In this document: piece after piece, positions 51,730-60,728 of the stretch
Numbering within the stretch: position 1 is the first letter of the stretch
How the letters are laid out: each line of letters starts with the position of its first letter
Origin: Haloferax denitrificans ATCC 35960
GTDB taxonomy: Archaea > Halobacteriota > Halobacteria > Halobacteriales > Haloferacaceae
NCBI RefSeq assembly: GCF_000337795.1
Contig: NZ_AOLP01000008.1
Coordinates: forward strand, 310,001 to 374,000
Direction of reading: 5' to 3'
Length of the DNA: 64,000 bases
Program-made: the position numbers and the translations under genes
The notes under the pieces: generated by a model
Database searches by the model: none
Told to the model about the DNA's origin: nothing
The model's input: the letters and a program-made list of their open reading frames with translations, nothing else

Positions 51730-52337
51730 CCCAACTGCTCCGCCGCGCGGGCGAACTCTTCGGGGGTGTTGATGTTCTCGAAGGTGTCGAGACTCGCGTA
51801 CTCGCGCACCTCGTCTTCATCGACGACGACGTAGTCGAGCGTGAACAGCGGGTCGATGATTTTGTGGCTTCCCTCGGCCAGCGCGGCCTCGCAAGCGTCG
51901 GCCATCGCCGAGGCCCGGTACACCGCGTGGGTCGGTTGGAACCAGCCGTCACCGACCCGCGGCACGGCGGCGTCGCGGCCGCCCGCCCGCTCGAACAGTC
52001 GGTCGACGAGCGCGGGGTCGAGAAAGGGCATGTCGCAGGCGGCGACGAACGCGTACTCCGTCTCCGCGGCCCGCAGGCCCGTCATGATTCCAGCCATCGG
52101 CCCCTCGTCGCGGTCCGTGTCTTCCGCAATCGTCATCGGGCGGTCGTAGCCGTCGAGCGCGGCCCGGAGTGCATCCGTCTGTTCCGGTCGGCAGTTGACG
52201 ACGAGGGCGTCGATGACGCCGGACATCCGATCGGCGACGCGGCGAACGAGAGGAGTCCCCGCCAGCGAGGCGACCGCCTTGTCCTCCTCGCCGAACCGCG
52301 TCGAGTATCCCCCGGCGATGATGACACCAGTTCGCAT
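51726..52337 (-). CDS. mobA: Molybdenum cofactor guanylyltransferase
   Basis: A 203-residue MobA that joins GMP to molybdopterin to make the bis-MGD form used by formate dehydrogenase. AGGYSTRFGEEDKAVASL is the GTP loop (GGxSxRxGxxK), LVVNCRPEQTDAL, DEGPMAGIMTGL and FVAACDMPFLDP carrying the metal Asp are present. ATG 52337 is the normal family start. Formate dehydrogenase in the same 12-kb block should need its product; the AOR homologue would not if it uses plain tungstopterin. Confidence 0.93.
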   Translation of the reverse strand: MRTGVIIAGGYSTRFGEEDKAVASLAGTPLVRRVADRMSGVIDALVVNCRPEQTDALRAALDGYDRPMTIAEDTDRDEGPMAGIMTGLRAAETEYAFVAACDMPFLDPALVDRLFERAGGRDAAVPRVGDGWFQPTHAVYRASAMADACEAALAEGSHKIIDPLFTLDYVVVDEDEVREYASLDTFENINTPEEFARAAEQLG

Positions 52338-53252
52338 ACTGGACGTGTTCACCTTCGTCGTGGAAAGCAGTTGTGCTCCGAACCACCCGCCAATCGACGG
52401 GCGACTACGCCGTCGGTGCCGACGCGTCCGGGCGAGCGCGTCTCCACAAGAACGGCGAGGGGTTCTGATACTCCGAGTATAGGGCGTGAGAGGGCGAAAG
52501 CGAGTCGCAATTATGACACAGCTAGCCGTGTTATGACATTCTGACACTCCGTAGCGGTAACGCAGTAATCGGATATGAAGGGATTGAACTACAGGGTAAC
52601 GGGAACGATGGGAACATCGCCGTCCCCCGGGGGGATGTACTCCGACCACGAGTGCCTGGGTACGTCTCGATATCTCAGCACTACCCAATCGTACTAAGAA
52701 GATATTCAATCGGACGTTGAACGCAATAGTATTGTTCATATCACGTATTATTCTCGGCAGGGTACCCTCGAGATTCCACCCGCGAATCCGCGAACCGGTC
52801 GACTCGAAGTACACGACTGTTCGAATGCACGCCGGCGATGTTCAGTCGCGTTAATCGGGAACGGCGCAGAGTGAATCGCGAAACCGAAGTCTAATCGAGA
52901 CTGAAAGGTGCGGAACGTCTCCACCGCAGAGTCCTGTTTTTCATTCACTCAGAAGCGTAACACAATCGCCGGTTCGGGCCCGCAGTGCGCGAACACCGCG
53001 ACATCGGTAATCACGAGTGCCACAGTTAATCGTGTATTATATGTTCAATATTACTTAGTGTCTATGGTCGGGTTTGAGATGACTCCGTCGGTGACGGTCC
53101 CGGCGTGTTAGACGGACTTCAGTTATCGGAATCACCCGGGACGTGTGCTCGGCGTCGGGGGACGAGCGACGCGAGGGCGGCGGGAGATACCGCGACGCAG
53201 TGGACGCTCCTGGGCCGCCGCACTGAGGTGTGTCTCGGTGGGCGTCGTCGTC
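52338..53252. other. Non-coding, lower-GC region
   Basis: No gene is supported. Positions about 52480-53110 have many stops in all frames and AT-rich patches (gttcatatcacgtattattc near 52735, and tattatatgttcaatattac near 53035). A short palindrome cccccggggg lies near 52627-52636. This looks like a decayed or insertion-prone spacer beside the gene fragments that follow. Confidence 0.55.
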
Positions 53253-53498
53253 TCAGTCGTTGGCGGACTCCGCGCTCTGAACCGGTCGGCTCTGTTCCCG
53301 CGCAGTTCGCTTGCCGAGTTCGCCGCCCGCGACCATCAGCGCCGCGAGCATCACGAGCGCCCCGACGAGGAGGGTGGTCAGCACGTCGGGGTCTTGGAAG
53401 TTCTGCGCGACGACGACTAACGCGGCGGAGATGTTCCGCTGTGCCGTCCCCAGCGCCAACACCGACAGCGTTGCGAGCGATTCGAGGACGACGGTCAC
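53253..53498 (-). pseudogene. C-terminal fragment of a bile-acid:sodium symporter family transporter
   Basis: An 81-codon open stretch whose product matches only the end of BASS-family transporters: LSVLALGTAQRNISAALVVV then NFQDPDVLTTLLVGALVMLA and the tail GGELGKRT. The GTAQRN region carries conserved polar residues of the sodium site. About 200-250 residues of N-terminal membrane helices are missing, and an in-frame stop lies upstream at 53517-53519. So this is a remnant of a transporter, not a gene start. It lies among other fragments. Confidence 0.72.
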
Positions 53499-53626
53499 CG
53501 TCGGTGGTCCCCCGAGTCACTCCTGTGCCATGATGCGGTCCATCTCGGCCTCGGGGCGAACGAACGCGTCCCCCCTGACGTCGACGGTCACCCGGGCGAT
53601 GTCGCCGGGTTCGCTCACGTCACACA

Positions 53627-53878
53627 CGCTTCGCGGTCGAGGGCGTCGTCCTCCTGTACTTCGCGTGGTCGCTCCGGAGCGAGCGCGGGTGGGTCTGGTC
53701 CGCGGCGAGCGGTGCAGTCTCGCTGGTCCTCGCCGGACTCCTCTTCGTCGGGTTCCCCGCGACCGCCGCGTGGGCGCTCGGACTGCTGTTCGGCGTCAAC
53801 CTCCTCGTGACCGGTCTGTCTATGGTCGTCGTCGGGAACGGTGCCAAACGGCCGGTGTCGCGTCGTCGCCGTCGGTGA
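53627..53878 (+). pseudogene. C-terminal fragment of an HdeD/DUF308-like membrane protein
   Basis: An open stretch without a start codon that translates to two or three hydrophobic helices typical of the end of HdeD-family proteins: FAVEGVVLLYFAWSL, then a GWVW-like turn, AVSLVLAGLLFVGFPATAAW, ALGLLFGVNLLVTGLSMVVV, and a basic tail ending in Arg residues at the stop 53876-53878. Family members are about 180-200 residues with six helices, so roughly half is absent. A remnant, on the opposite strand from the transporter piece next to it. Confidence 0.68.
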
Positions 53879-54252
53879 CGCGCCCCGATACGGGTGTCTG
53901 AACCCGCCCGCGGCGCTCGATTTGTTTGTCTCTCCACCTTCCGCGCTCTCTCGTCAGTTGGCGCTGTCCGCCGCGACTCCCTCCGGTCGTTTCCGAAGCG
54001 GTGCGGTCCGGTGTCACGGAATAAATGTACTCGAAAGCGCACTTTCAATTACATGCTTATTTCTGTAACGGGTGACGTTCCGAACAACCGTGAGCGGCCG
54101 CGTGCGGGCTGATACGGCGCGTCCTCGCCGCCCCGACCCACACCGCCCCGCCTCGAACCAACGACACTCGATTCATCGCCGCGGAAAGAGCTATCTGTCG
54201 AACTCGCGTCGTATGACGTGTACTCCGCGGGTACGCGCCCGACCACCCACTC
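53879..54252. other. Intergenic region before the AI-2E transporter gene
   Basis: I see no gene. It contains an AT-rich stretch near 54018-54068 and the start region of the next gene. Confidence 0.55.
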
Positions 54253-55593
54253 ATGCCAGACGAACCCACCAGCGACTCGGCGGCGTCGGTACCGACGGAC
54301 GGCTCACCGCTGGAGCGACTCGCGGCGACGCTCCGGTCGCTCTCGCTCGAACGGGCGCGCGTGGCTCTCTGGCTCGTCGCCTTCGCCCTCATCGTACAGC
54401 TCCTGTATCTCGGCTGGCGGTTCGTCGGAACCGTCGTCATCGGCCTGTTCGTGTACTACGTCACGCGTCCGATGTTCAGACGCATCAACAGCCGCATCGA
54501 GTCGCGGACCGTCGCCGTCGCCGTGACGTTGGTGACGGTGGCGCTCCCACTACTGTTCGTGGTCGGCTGGGCGTTTGCGATTCTGGTGGGGTCGCTGAAC
54601 GAACTGCTCGAATCGGACGCCTTCGGCGACCTCGAGGTGTTCCTCCAGCCCTACTTCGACTTCACCGCGCTCGTCGCCGAGGCGGGGCGGTTCGTCGACG
54701 AGGTTCTCGCGGACCCGAGCCGACTCGCGGACCTCCAGCTCGGACCGGCTCTCGGTGAGGTAGTCGGCTCCGCGCTCTCTTGGCTTGGAGTGGCGTTCAA
54801 CGCCGGCATTCACGGCTTCATCGTCCTCATCTTCGTCTTCTATCTCCTGCGGGACGACTATCGCCTCGCCCGCTGGGCGCGCGCCAACTTCATCGAAGAC
54901 GGCGGGGTGCTGGACGCGTACTTCACGGCGGTCGACAGCGACCTCCACAACGTCTACTTCGGCAACATCCTGAACGCGCTGTTGACCGGGGTCCTCGCGG
55001 CGGTGGTGTACACGCTTCTCAACCTCTTTGCACCCCCCGGCGTCGGGGTTCCCCAGGCGGCCTTCCTCGGTCTGCTCGTCGGTATCGCGAGCCTCGTTCC
55101 GGTCATCGGCATCAAACTCGTCACTTGGCCGGTCGCCGCCTACCTCCTCGGGCGCGCGCTCTGGCTGGACCCGGAGGCGCTCTGGTTCCCCGTCGTCTTC
55201 CTCCTCGTCTCGTTCGTCGTCGTGGACTACATCCCGGACCAGGTGCTCCGTCCGTACGTCAGCGGGCGGACCCTCCACGTCGGCGCGGTGATGCTCGCGT
55301 ACACCGTCGGTCCACTGCTTTTCGGCTGGTACGGCATCTTCTTGGCCCCGTTGCTGTTCGTCGTGACGTTCGAGTTCGGACGGATGGTCTTCCCGTGGCT
55401 ACTCCACCCGGAACGGCCCCTCGTCGCGACACCGGGGCTCTCCGAAGAGCCGCCCGAGGGGGGACCGGAAACGGAAGCGACGACCGAGTCGCTCCTCTCG
55501 GACGACCCCGTCGGCGATAGTCTGACAGACGCCGGGGACGACCAACGTCTCCCCGGACCCGCCGAGAGTAGCGGGACGAACAGCGACCAGTAG
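54253..55593 (+). CDS. AI-2E family transporter (UPF0118/PerM)
   Basis: A 446-residue membrane protein of the AI-2E exporter family. Hydrophobic helices at about 36-70, a helix near 95-115, a long soluble amphipathic part (about 115-180), and a five-helix C-terminal half with FIVLIFVFYLLRDDYRLARW, LVGIASLVPVIGIKLVTWP, and LVSFVVVDYIPDQVLRPYVSG, all usual for the family. The last about 65 residues are a charged, Glu/Thr-rich tail. The substrate in archaea is unknown; AI-2 is unlikely. Intact within a decayed neighbourhood. Confidence 0.92.
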   Translation: MPDEPTSDSAASVPTDGSPLERLAATLRSLSLERARVALWLVAFALIVQLLYLGWRFVGTVVIGLFVYYVTRPMFRRINSRIESRTVAVAVTLVTVALPLLFVVGWAFAILVGSLNELLESDAFGDLEVFLQPYFDFTALVAEAGRFVDEVLADPSRLADLQLGPALGEVVGSALSWLGVAFNAGIHGFIVLIFVFYLLRDDYRLARWARANFIEDGGVLDAYFTAVDSDLHNVYFGNILNALLTGVLAAVVYTLLNLFAPPGVGVPQAAFLGLLVGIASLVPVIGIKLVTWPVAAYLLGRALWLDPEALWFPVVFLLVSFVVVDYIPDQVLRPYVSGRTLHVGAVMLAYTVGPLLFGWYGIFLAPLLFVVTFEFGRMVFPWLLHPERPLVATPGLSEEPPEGGPETEATTESLLSDDPVGDSLTDAGDDQRLPGPAESSGTNSDQ

Positions 55594-55622
55594 ACGACGT
55601 GGCGGTGGTGTCTCGCGACCGC

Positions 55623-55859
55623 GGTTAGGTTCGAGACGGCGCGACCGCCGTTCGTGGAGGTCACCGCGGTCGGCCGCCCGTCGAGGCCCAGCCGCTGGAC
55701 GTAGCTCGGCGAGTCGAAGAAGTCGTAGCCGGGGTTCGGCTCGTAGTCGTCGGTCTTGCCGCCGCCGATGAGACACTCGGGGTGGTCCTCCTGATACGCC
55801 GGTTCGTCGCCGCGCTCGTCGGTCACGTGGACGTACTCCGCGCCGGCGACGCGACTCTC
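55623..55859 (-). pseudogene. Internal fragment of a ComB-family phosphatase
   Basis: A minus-strand stretch translates to VAGAEYVHVTDERGDEPAY, then DDYEPNPGYDFFDSPSYVQ, and DGRPTAVTSTNGGRAVSNLT, which is the middle of haloarchaeal 2-phosphosulfolactate phosphatase (ComB)-type proteins. STNGGRAV is the conserved active-site region. A stop lies just before it in frame (55860-55862), and after 55623 the frame runs without similarity into the antisense of the AI-2E gene. Both ends are missing, so it is a gene remnant. Confidence 0.68.
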
Positions 55860-55938
55860 TCACTTCGGTCGGTCGCACGAGCGAGACTCTGATAGCCGGG
55901 GACGCACCGTCCGCGGTCGCATCGACTCCACCTAATAG

Positions 55939-55966
55939 TCAGAAACGTAATGAGTTTCGTTTCTGA
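55939..55966. repeat. Perfect 9-bp inverted repeat
   Basis: TCAGAAACG (55939-55947) and CGTTTCTGA (55958-55966) flank a ten-base spacer in an AT-rich spot. It could be a terminator hairpin or an operator. It lies about 410 nt before the DoxX gene, with no gene between. Confidence 0.5.
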
Positions 55967-56378
55967 ACTAAGATATGATTTTACCCCGTGAATTCCGTCT
56001 CGAACGCGGGTGAAGGCGGCGACTCGCCCGACGGCGCTCCGTGTTTTCTGAATCCCCACCAAAACCACGTGTAGCACTGATATCGACGTGTCTGAGTGCT
56101 GTGGCTGAACGGGGGGAGCCAGTCTCCGAGCGGAACCCACTCGCGAACGCTCGTATCGCCGTTATTAACGTTCTATGTGGGAATTCTGAGTTCGACGCTC
56201 CCGAATGGGGCCGTCTACACCGAGGTCGGGCCTCTCTGCCGACTCCTGCAGTTCGAGACAGTAACTACCAGATTACAAACGTCATTACTGTCTAGATAGT
56301 GACTTTCGAACTCGCCCGCGACTACTGCGTCGCTGTCGCCGACAGCGTCTTTGACCGCCGGGCCAACGTCGATTCGAG

Positions 56379-56819
56379 ATGGCTCTCGCCGACGAACGAC
56401 TCCGCCGATTCAAGACGCCGCTCCGGTACGTGATGGGCGCACTCTACGTCCTCGCTGGAGTGATGCACTTCGTCGTGCCGAACGCGTACGCGCAGGTCGT
56501 CCCGCCCGTCTTCCCGGCGGCGCTCGCGCTCGTCTACGTCTCGGGCGTCGCCGAAATCGCCCTCGGCGTCGGCGTCGTCTTCCGCCGCACTCAGCGCGCC
56601 GCCGCGTGGGGACTCGTCGCGCTGTTGGTCGCGGTCTTCCCCGCGAACGTCTACATGGCGACGAGCGACATCGTACTCGAAGGCGTCCCGGCGGCGCTTC
56701 GGGAGCCCTCGGACGCCGCGCTGTGGCTCCGCCTGCCGCTTCAGGGCGTGCTCGTCGCGTGGGCGTGGTGGTACACCCGACCGGCGCCCGCCGACGCCGA
56801 TGAGACGTCTTCGGCGTGA
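56379..56819 (+). CDS. DoxX-family membrane protein
   Basis: A 146-residue protein with four hydrophobic helices. The first carries VMGALYVLAGVMHFVVPNAY, the pattern of DoxX/DoxD-like proteins. VSGVAEIALGVGVVF and VFPANVYMA are also family-like. DoxX proteins sit in the membrane and are thought to work in redox or sulfur-related roles. Promoter: tctttgac at about 56348. Single gene. Confidence 0.9.
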   Translation: MALADERLRRFKTPLRYVMGALYVLAGVMHFVVPNAYAQVVPPVFPAALALVYVSGVAEIALGVGVVFRRTQRAAAWGLVALLVAVFPANVYMATSDIVLEGVPAALREPSDAALWLRLPLQGVLVAWAWWYTRPAPADADETSSA

Positions 56820-56982
56820 CGGTCAGGACGAACTGGCGTGGTCACCCGGTAGTCGCCGCTACGCCCTCGAACGCCCGTCTCTATTGTTCCCAAAATAGCG
56901 CTATATGGCCCGCCCAACCGTCGAAACGGCTACGTTAGGTTCATAGCAATCCCCTTTAGCGGCCGGTCGTGTTTCCCGAGTG

Positions 56983-58131
56983 ATGGTATCAACCAGACGG
57001 AGTTTCATCGGGGGTTCTGCCGCGGCGGTGGCGGGTCTCGCCGGCTGTCTGACCACGAGCAGTTCCGAGAGTGACGCCGCCTCGACGGGTTCCGGTGGCG
57101 GCGACGCGGAGACGTACGAGGTAGGCTATCAGGACTTCCAGACGAACGTCGAGGCCACCGCGTTCCCCGATATGCTGTACTTCTACTGCGTGCAGTCCGG
57201 GTGGATGAACTGGCCGTCACTGATGCAGTCGTTCGAGGACGCCTACGGTGTGGCCGTCCACGACGACGACCGCTCGTCGGGCGAGGCGCTCCAGCACATG
57301 CGCTCGCACTCGAACAACATGACCCACTCCGGGTACAACGGCGGCTACACCTACGGTATCGTCGCCCGGAACGAGGGCTTCACGCAGGCGTACAAGCCGG
57401 AGGGATGGGACAAGGTGCCTGACTCGCTCAAGACCGGCGACGGCCACGTCACGGCGACCCGCCGAGTGACGACGGCCGTGACCTACCGGAAGGACATCTA
57501 CGAGGAACGCGGCCTCGACGAGCCGACCACGTGGGAGGACCTGCTCCAGCCCGAAATCATGCAGGACCTCGCGCTCCAGACCCCGCAGGCGGCGGTCGGG
57601 CTCGCGGCGGCGCTGTCGGTCAACAACGCCCGCGGCGGCAGTATGGACGACCTCCAGCCCGTTATCGACTACTACGAGCGGATTCAGGAGGGCGGCGCGG
57701 AGTTCACCGACAACTTCCTCGCGCAGTTCTCCCGCGGCGAGTACGCGACGTTCATCCGGTACGACTACTCCGGGCTCGACCTCAAGTACAACAACGACGA
57801 GGTCGCGGAGGAGAACGTCGGCGTCGCGCTTTTGGGCGGCGAAAACGGGAACAAGGGCGCGCTCAACATGCCGTACGGCTACGCGCTCTTGGAGGGCGCG
57901 CCGAACCCCGAGGCGGGGAAGCTGTTCATGGACTACGTCCTCTCGCTGGAGGGCCAACAGCAGTTCCTCGACGCCTACGTCAGGCCGATTCGCTCCTCGG
58001 AGCTGGAGCTTCCCGACGAGTTCATCGACCCGGCCGAGTACGACCGAACGGAGTTCCAAGTCGACTACGGTCGGTTGGTCGACCGGCAGGAGGACATCAT
58101 CCGAGAGATAACGCGCGGCGCGAACATCTGA
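56983..58131 (+). CDS. ABC transporter substrate-binding lipoprotein (spermidine/putrescine or iron/thiamine-like)
   Basis: A 382-residue solute-binding protein. A twin-arginine signal STRRSFIGGSAAAVAGLAGC with the lipobox Cys near residue 22 is followed by a Ser/Gly-rich linker. The body has VTYRKDIYEERGLDEPTTWE and the PQAAVGLAAALS stretch of the PotD/AfuA-type class II binding proteins. It starts an operon with two permeases and an ATPase, spaced by only 2 nt, then overlaps. ATG 56983 is preferred to GTG 56980. Cargo could be a polyamine, iron, thiamine or an organic phosphonate; no residue decides. Confidence 0.9.
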   Translation: MVSTRRSFIGGSAAAVAGLAGCLTTSSSESDAASTGSGGGDAETYEVGYQDFQTNVEATAFPDMLYFYCVQSGWMNWPSLMQSFEDAYGVAVHDDDRSSGEALQHMRSHSNNMTHSGYNGGYTYGIVARNEGFTQAYKPEGWDKVPDSLKTGDGHVTATRRVTTAVTYRKDIYEERGLDEPTTWEDLLQPEIMQDLALQTPQAAVGLAAALSVNNARGGSMDDLQPVIDYYERIQEGGAEFTDNFLAQFSRGEYATFIRYDYSGLDLKYNNDEVAEENVGVALLGGENGNKGALNMPYGYALLEGAPNPEAGKLFMDYVLSLEGQQQFLDAYVRPIRSSELELPDEFIDPAEYDRTEFQVDYGRLVDRQEDIIREITRGANI

Positions 58132-58133
58132 GG

Positions 58134-59072
58134 ATGTCCGACCGACACGCCGAGAACAGTCCGCTCTCGACGCTCCGGGCGCTCGCGGCGCGAGTCGTCG
58201 GCGCGGTCGAGACCGTCGCGAACCCCGTCACCGAACGAGAGCGCGAGTACCGCCGCATCGTCGCGCTGTGCGCGCCGTTTTCGGTGCTGTTGCTCGTCGC
58301 GGGGCTGTATCCGCTTTCTGAAGTCGTTCGCATCAGCGTCTCGACGGCCCAGTACCGGTCGGTCGGCTTCTCCCTCGACGCCTACGCGACGCTGTTCGGC
58401 GACCCCTACTACCGCCGAGTGGCGTTCGACTCTCTGTGGCTGACCACCGGAACGACGCTCGTCTCGGTCGGGCTCGCCGTCCCCATCGCGCACGCCCTCG
58501 AAAAGTACGACCTGCCCGGCGAGGACCTCCTCGTCACGCTCGTCTCGTTCCCCATCAGTCTCCCCGGTATCGTCGCCGCGTTCATGATTCTGGTGCTGTT
58601 CGGGAACAACGGCGTCGTCACCGCGGTCGCGGCCGCCCTCACCGGGAGCCGCCCCACCGACCTCGCCTTTGCGGTCAGCGTCCCGGGGCTGTTCGTCGCC
58701 TTCGTCTACTCGATGGTGCCGCGCGCGACGCTCATCCTCCGCGGGACGTACGCCGAGGTCGACTCGGCCGCCGAGGAGGCCGCGCAAGCCCTCGGCGCGA
58801 CGCCGTTCGAGACGTTTCGGTACGTCACGCTCCCGCAGATTCGGCCGGGAATCACCGGCGCGCTGATTCTCACGTTCCGGACGGGGCTGGCGATATTCGG
58901 GACGCTCGTCGTCATCCAGACGCTCGTCGTCTGGACGCTCCAACTCTCGCGGGAACTCGGCGTCGGCTACGACGTGCAGGTCGCCGGCGCGATGGCGACC
59001 GTCTACTTCGCGTTCACGTTCCTGTTCACCGTCCTCGGACTTCGGTACACGAGCGCGGAGGTCGGCATATGA
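58134..59072 (+). CDS. ABC transporter permease (first, PotB-like)
   Basis: A 312-residue permease of the binding-protein-dependent class with about six helices (IVALCAPFSVLLLVAGLYPL as the first). FPISLPGIVAAFMILVLF and the EAA loop EEAAQALGATPFETFRYVTLP are typical. It begins 2 nt after the binding-protein gene and overlaps the next permease by ATGA (59069-59072). Confidence 0.92.
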   Translation: MSDRHAENSPLSTLRALAARVVGAVETVANPVTEREREYRRIVALCAPFSVLLLVAGLYPLSEVVRISVSTAQYRSVGFSLDAYATLFGDPYYRRVAFDSLWLTTGTTLVSVGLAVPIAHALEKYDLPGEDLLVTLVSFPISLPGIVAAFMILVLFGNNGVVTAVAAALTGSRPTDLAFAVSVPGLFVAFVYSMVPRATLILRGTYAEVDSAAEEAAQALGATPFETFRYVTLPQIRPGITGALILTFRTGLAIFGTLVVIQTLVVWTLQLSRELGVGYDVQVAGAMATVYFAFTFLFTVLGLRYTSAEVGI

Positions 59073-59950
59073 GGCCGTCCCTCTCGCGTCGGTTCGGGCG
59101 GTCGGCCGTGACGCTGACCCTGTTTTCGACGGTCGCGTTCCTCATTGCGCCCATCGTTCTCACCGTCGTCGCGTCGTTCGCCGCGAGTTGGACCGGCGTC
59201 CTCCCCTCGGGGTTCGTCACCTTCGAGAACTGGCGGGCGGTGCTGGGGCTCGCTGACACGATTGGCTCACAGCGCAGTATGGGATGGGACCCCCTGTTCA
59301 GTCTCCCGCTCGGCGGCGAGACGCTTTCGGTGTTAGTCCCCGCGGAACTGGCGTTCAGTATCGGGCTGGCGCTCGGCGGCGTTCTCATCAACCTCGTCGT
59401 CGGCGTGCCCATCGCGTACGCGGTCGCTCGGTACGAGTTCCCGGGCAGAGAGTGGGTCAACGCCGTTTCCGTCCTCCCGCTCGTTCCGGGTGTTATCTTG
59501 GGCGTCGCGTTCCTCCGGGCCTACCCGGACCTCTCGGCGACGAGCTTCGGCCTTATCGTCGGCTACTCGCTCCTGAAAGCGCCGTTCATGGTGATGGCCG
59601 TGCAAAGCGAGTTCGAGTCGATGCCGCTCCGACAACTGGAGGAGTCCGCCCGCTCGCTGGGCGCGTCGTGGCCGCGGACGTTCCTGACGGTCATCGTGCC
59701 GAACGCCCGCTCGGGAATCGTCTCGGGGGCCATCATCTGTTGGGCGCTCGCGGCCGCGGAGTTCAACTTCTCGTACATCGTCTGGGCGAAGGGAACCCAG
59801 CCGCTCGCGCTCTTCTTGCAACGACACATCTCGAACAGCTCGTTCACCAAAGCGGCGGCCGCCGTGTCGATGTTCTTTTTCATCATCGTCGCGGTCACGC
59901 TCCTCTTACAGCGGGTCGGTCGCCGCGGATTCGACACCAGAGGTAGCTAA
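59069..59950 (+). CDS. ABC transporter permease (second, PotC-like)
   Basis: A 293-residue permease, with an N-terminal helix LTLFSTVAFLIAPIVLTVVA, the PIAYAVARYEFPGREWVN motif, and the EAA-like loop EESARSLGASWPRTFLTVIVP. About six helices. Its stop overlaps the ATPase start by one base (TAATG at 59948-59952), so the operon is tightly coupled. Confidence 0.92.
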   Translation: MRPSLSRRFGRSAVTLTLFSTVAFLIAPIVLTVVASFAASWTGVLPSGFVTFENWRAVLGLADTIGSQRSMGWDPLFSLPLGGETLSVLVPAELAFSIGLALGGVLINLVVGVPIAYAVARYEFPGREWVNAVSVLPLVPGVILGVAFLRAYPDLSATSFGLIVGYSLLKAPFMVMAVQSEFESMPLRQLEESARSLGASWPRTFLTVIVPNARSGIVSGAIICWALAAAEFNFSYIVWAKGTQPLALFLQRHISNSSFTKAAAAVSMFFFIIVAVTLLLQRVGRRGFDTRGS

Positions 59951-60690
59951 TGGCAGACGTGACACTAGACGCGGTTCGGAAGGAGTACGGCGGCACGACG
60001 GCGCTCGACGGCGTTTCGATCACCGTCTCGGACGGCGAGATTCTGGGCGTGCTCGGCCCCTCGGGGTGCGGGAAGACGACGACGTTACGAACCGTCGCCG
60101 GCTTCGAGACGCCGACCGACGGAACGGTCAGGTTCGACGGCGAGGACGTGACGAACGTCCCCCCGGAGAACCGCAACGTCGGGTTGGTCTTCCAAGAGTA
60201 CGCCCTGTTCGACAACATGACCGTCGCCGAGAACGTCGCGTTCGGGCTGAGGATGCGGGGCGTCGGAAAGCGCGAGCGACGAACTCGGGCCGAGGAACTG
60301 CTCGAACTGCTCGACATCGGCGAGATGGGCGACCGCGACCCGACGACGCTCTCCGGCGGCCAACAACAGCGCGTCGGGCTGGCGCGCGCGCTCGCCATCG
60401 AGCCGAACATCCTCCTCTTGGACGAGCCGATGACGGGACTCGACGCCCAACTGAAGGCGCGCCTGCGGACCGAAATCGGCGCGCTTCTCGCCGAGTTGGA
60501 CGTCACCGGCCTCTACGTCACCCACGACCAGGAGGAGGCGATGGTGATGTGCGACCGCGTCGCCGTGTTGAACGAGGGTCGCGTCGAACAGGTCGGCACG
60601 CCCCGCGAAATCTACGAATCGCCGGCGAGCGAGTTCGTCTCGGAGTTCGTCGCGCTCGACGCGCCCGACCTCCCGTTCGTCCGCTGGTGA
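59950..60690 (+). CDS. ABC transporter ATPase (PotA/FbpC-like)
   Basis: A 246-residue ATPase without a C-terminal TOBE domain. Walker A GPSGCGKTTT, Q loop VFQEYALFDNM, signature LSGGQQQRVGLARALA, Walker B ILLLDEPMTGLDA and LYVTHDQEEAM are present. The NVPPENRNVGLVFQEYALFD sequence is that of the iron/polyamine subclass. It drives the importer encoded before it. Confidence 0.94.
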   Translation: MADVTLDAVRKEYGGTTALDGVSITVSDGEILGVLGPSGCGKTTTLRTVAGFETPTDGTVRFDGEDVTNVPPENRNVGLVFQEYALFDNMTVAENVAFGLRMRGVGKRERRTRAEELLELLDIGEMGDRDPTTLSGGQQQRVGLARALAIEPNILLLDEPMTGLDAQLKARLRTEIGALLAELDVTGLYVTHDQEEAMVMCDRVAVLNEGRVEQVGTPREIYESPASEFVSEFVALDAPDLPFVRW

Positions 60691-60728
60691 TTCGCTGGTG
60701 GTTCGCTGATGAGTCAACTGGAATCGAC

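Noticed and set aside
52627-52637. cccccggggg palindrome in the spacer after mobA
   Set aside because: Too short and simple to call an operator or terminator.
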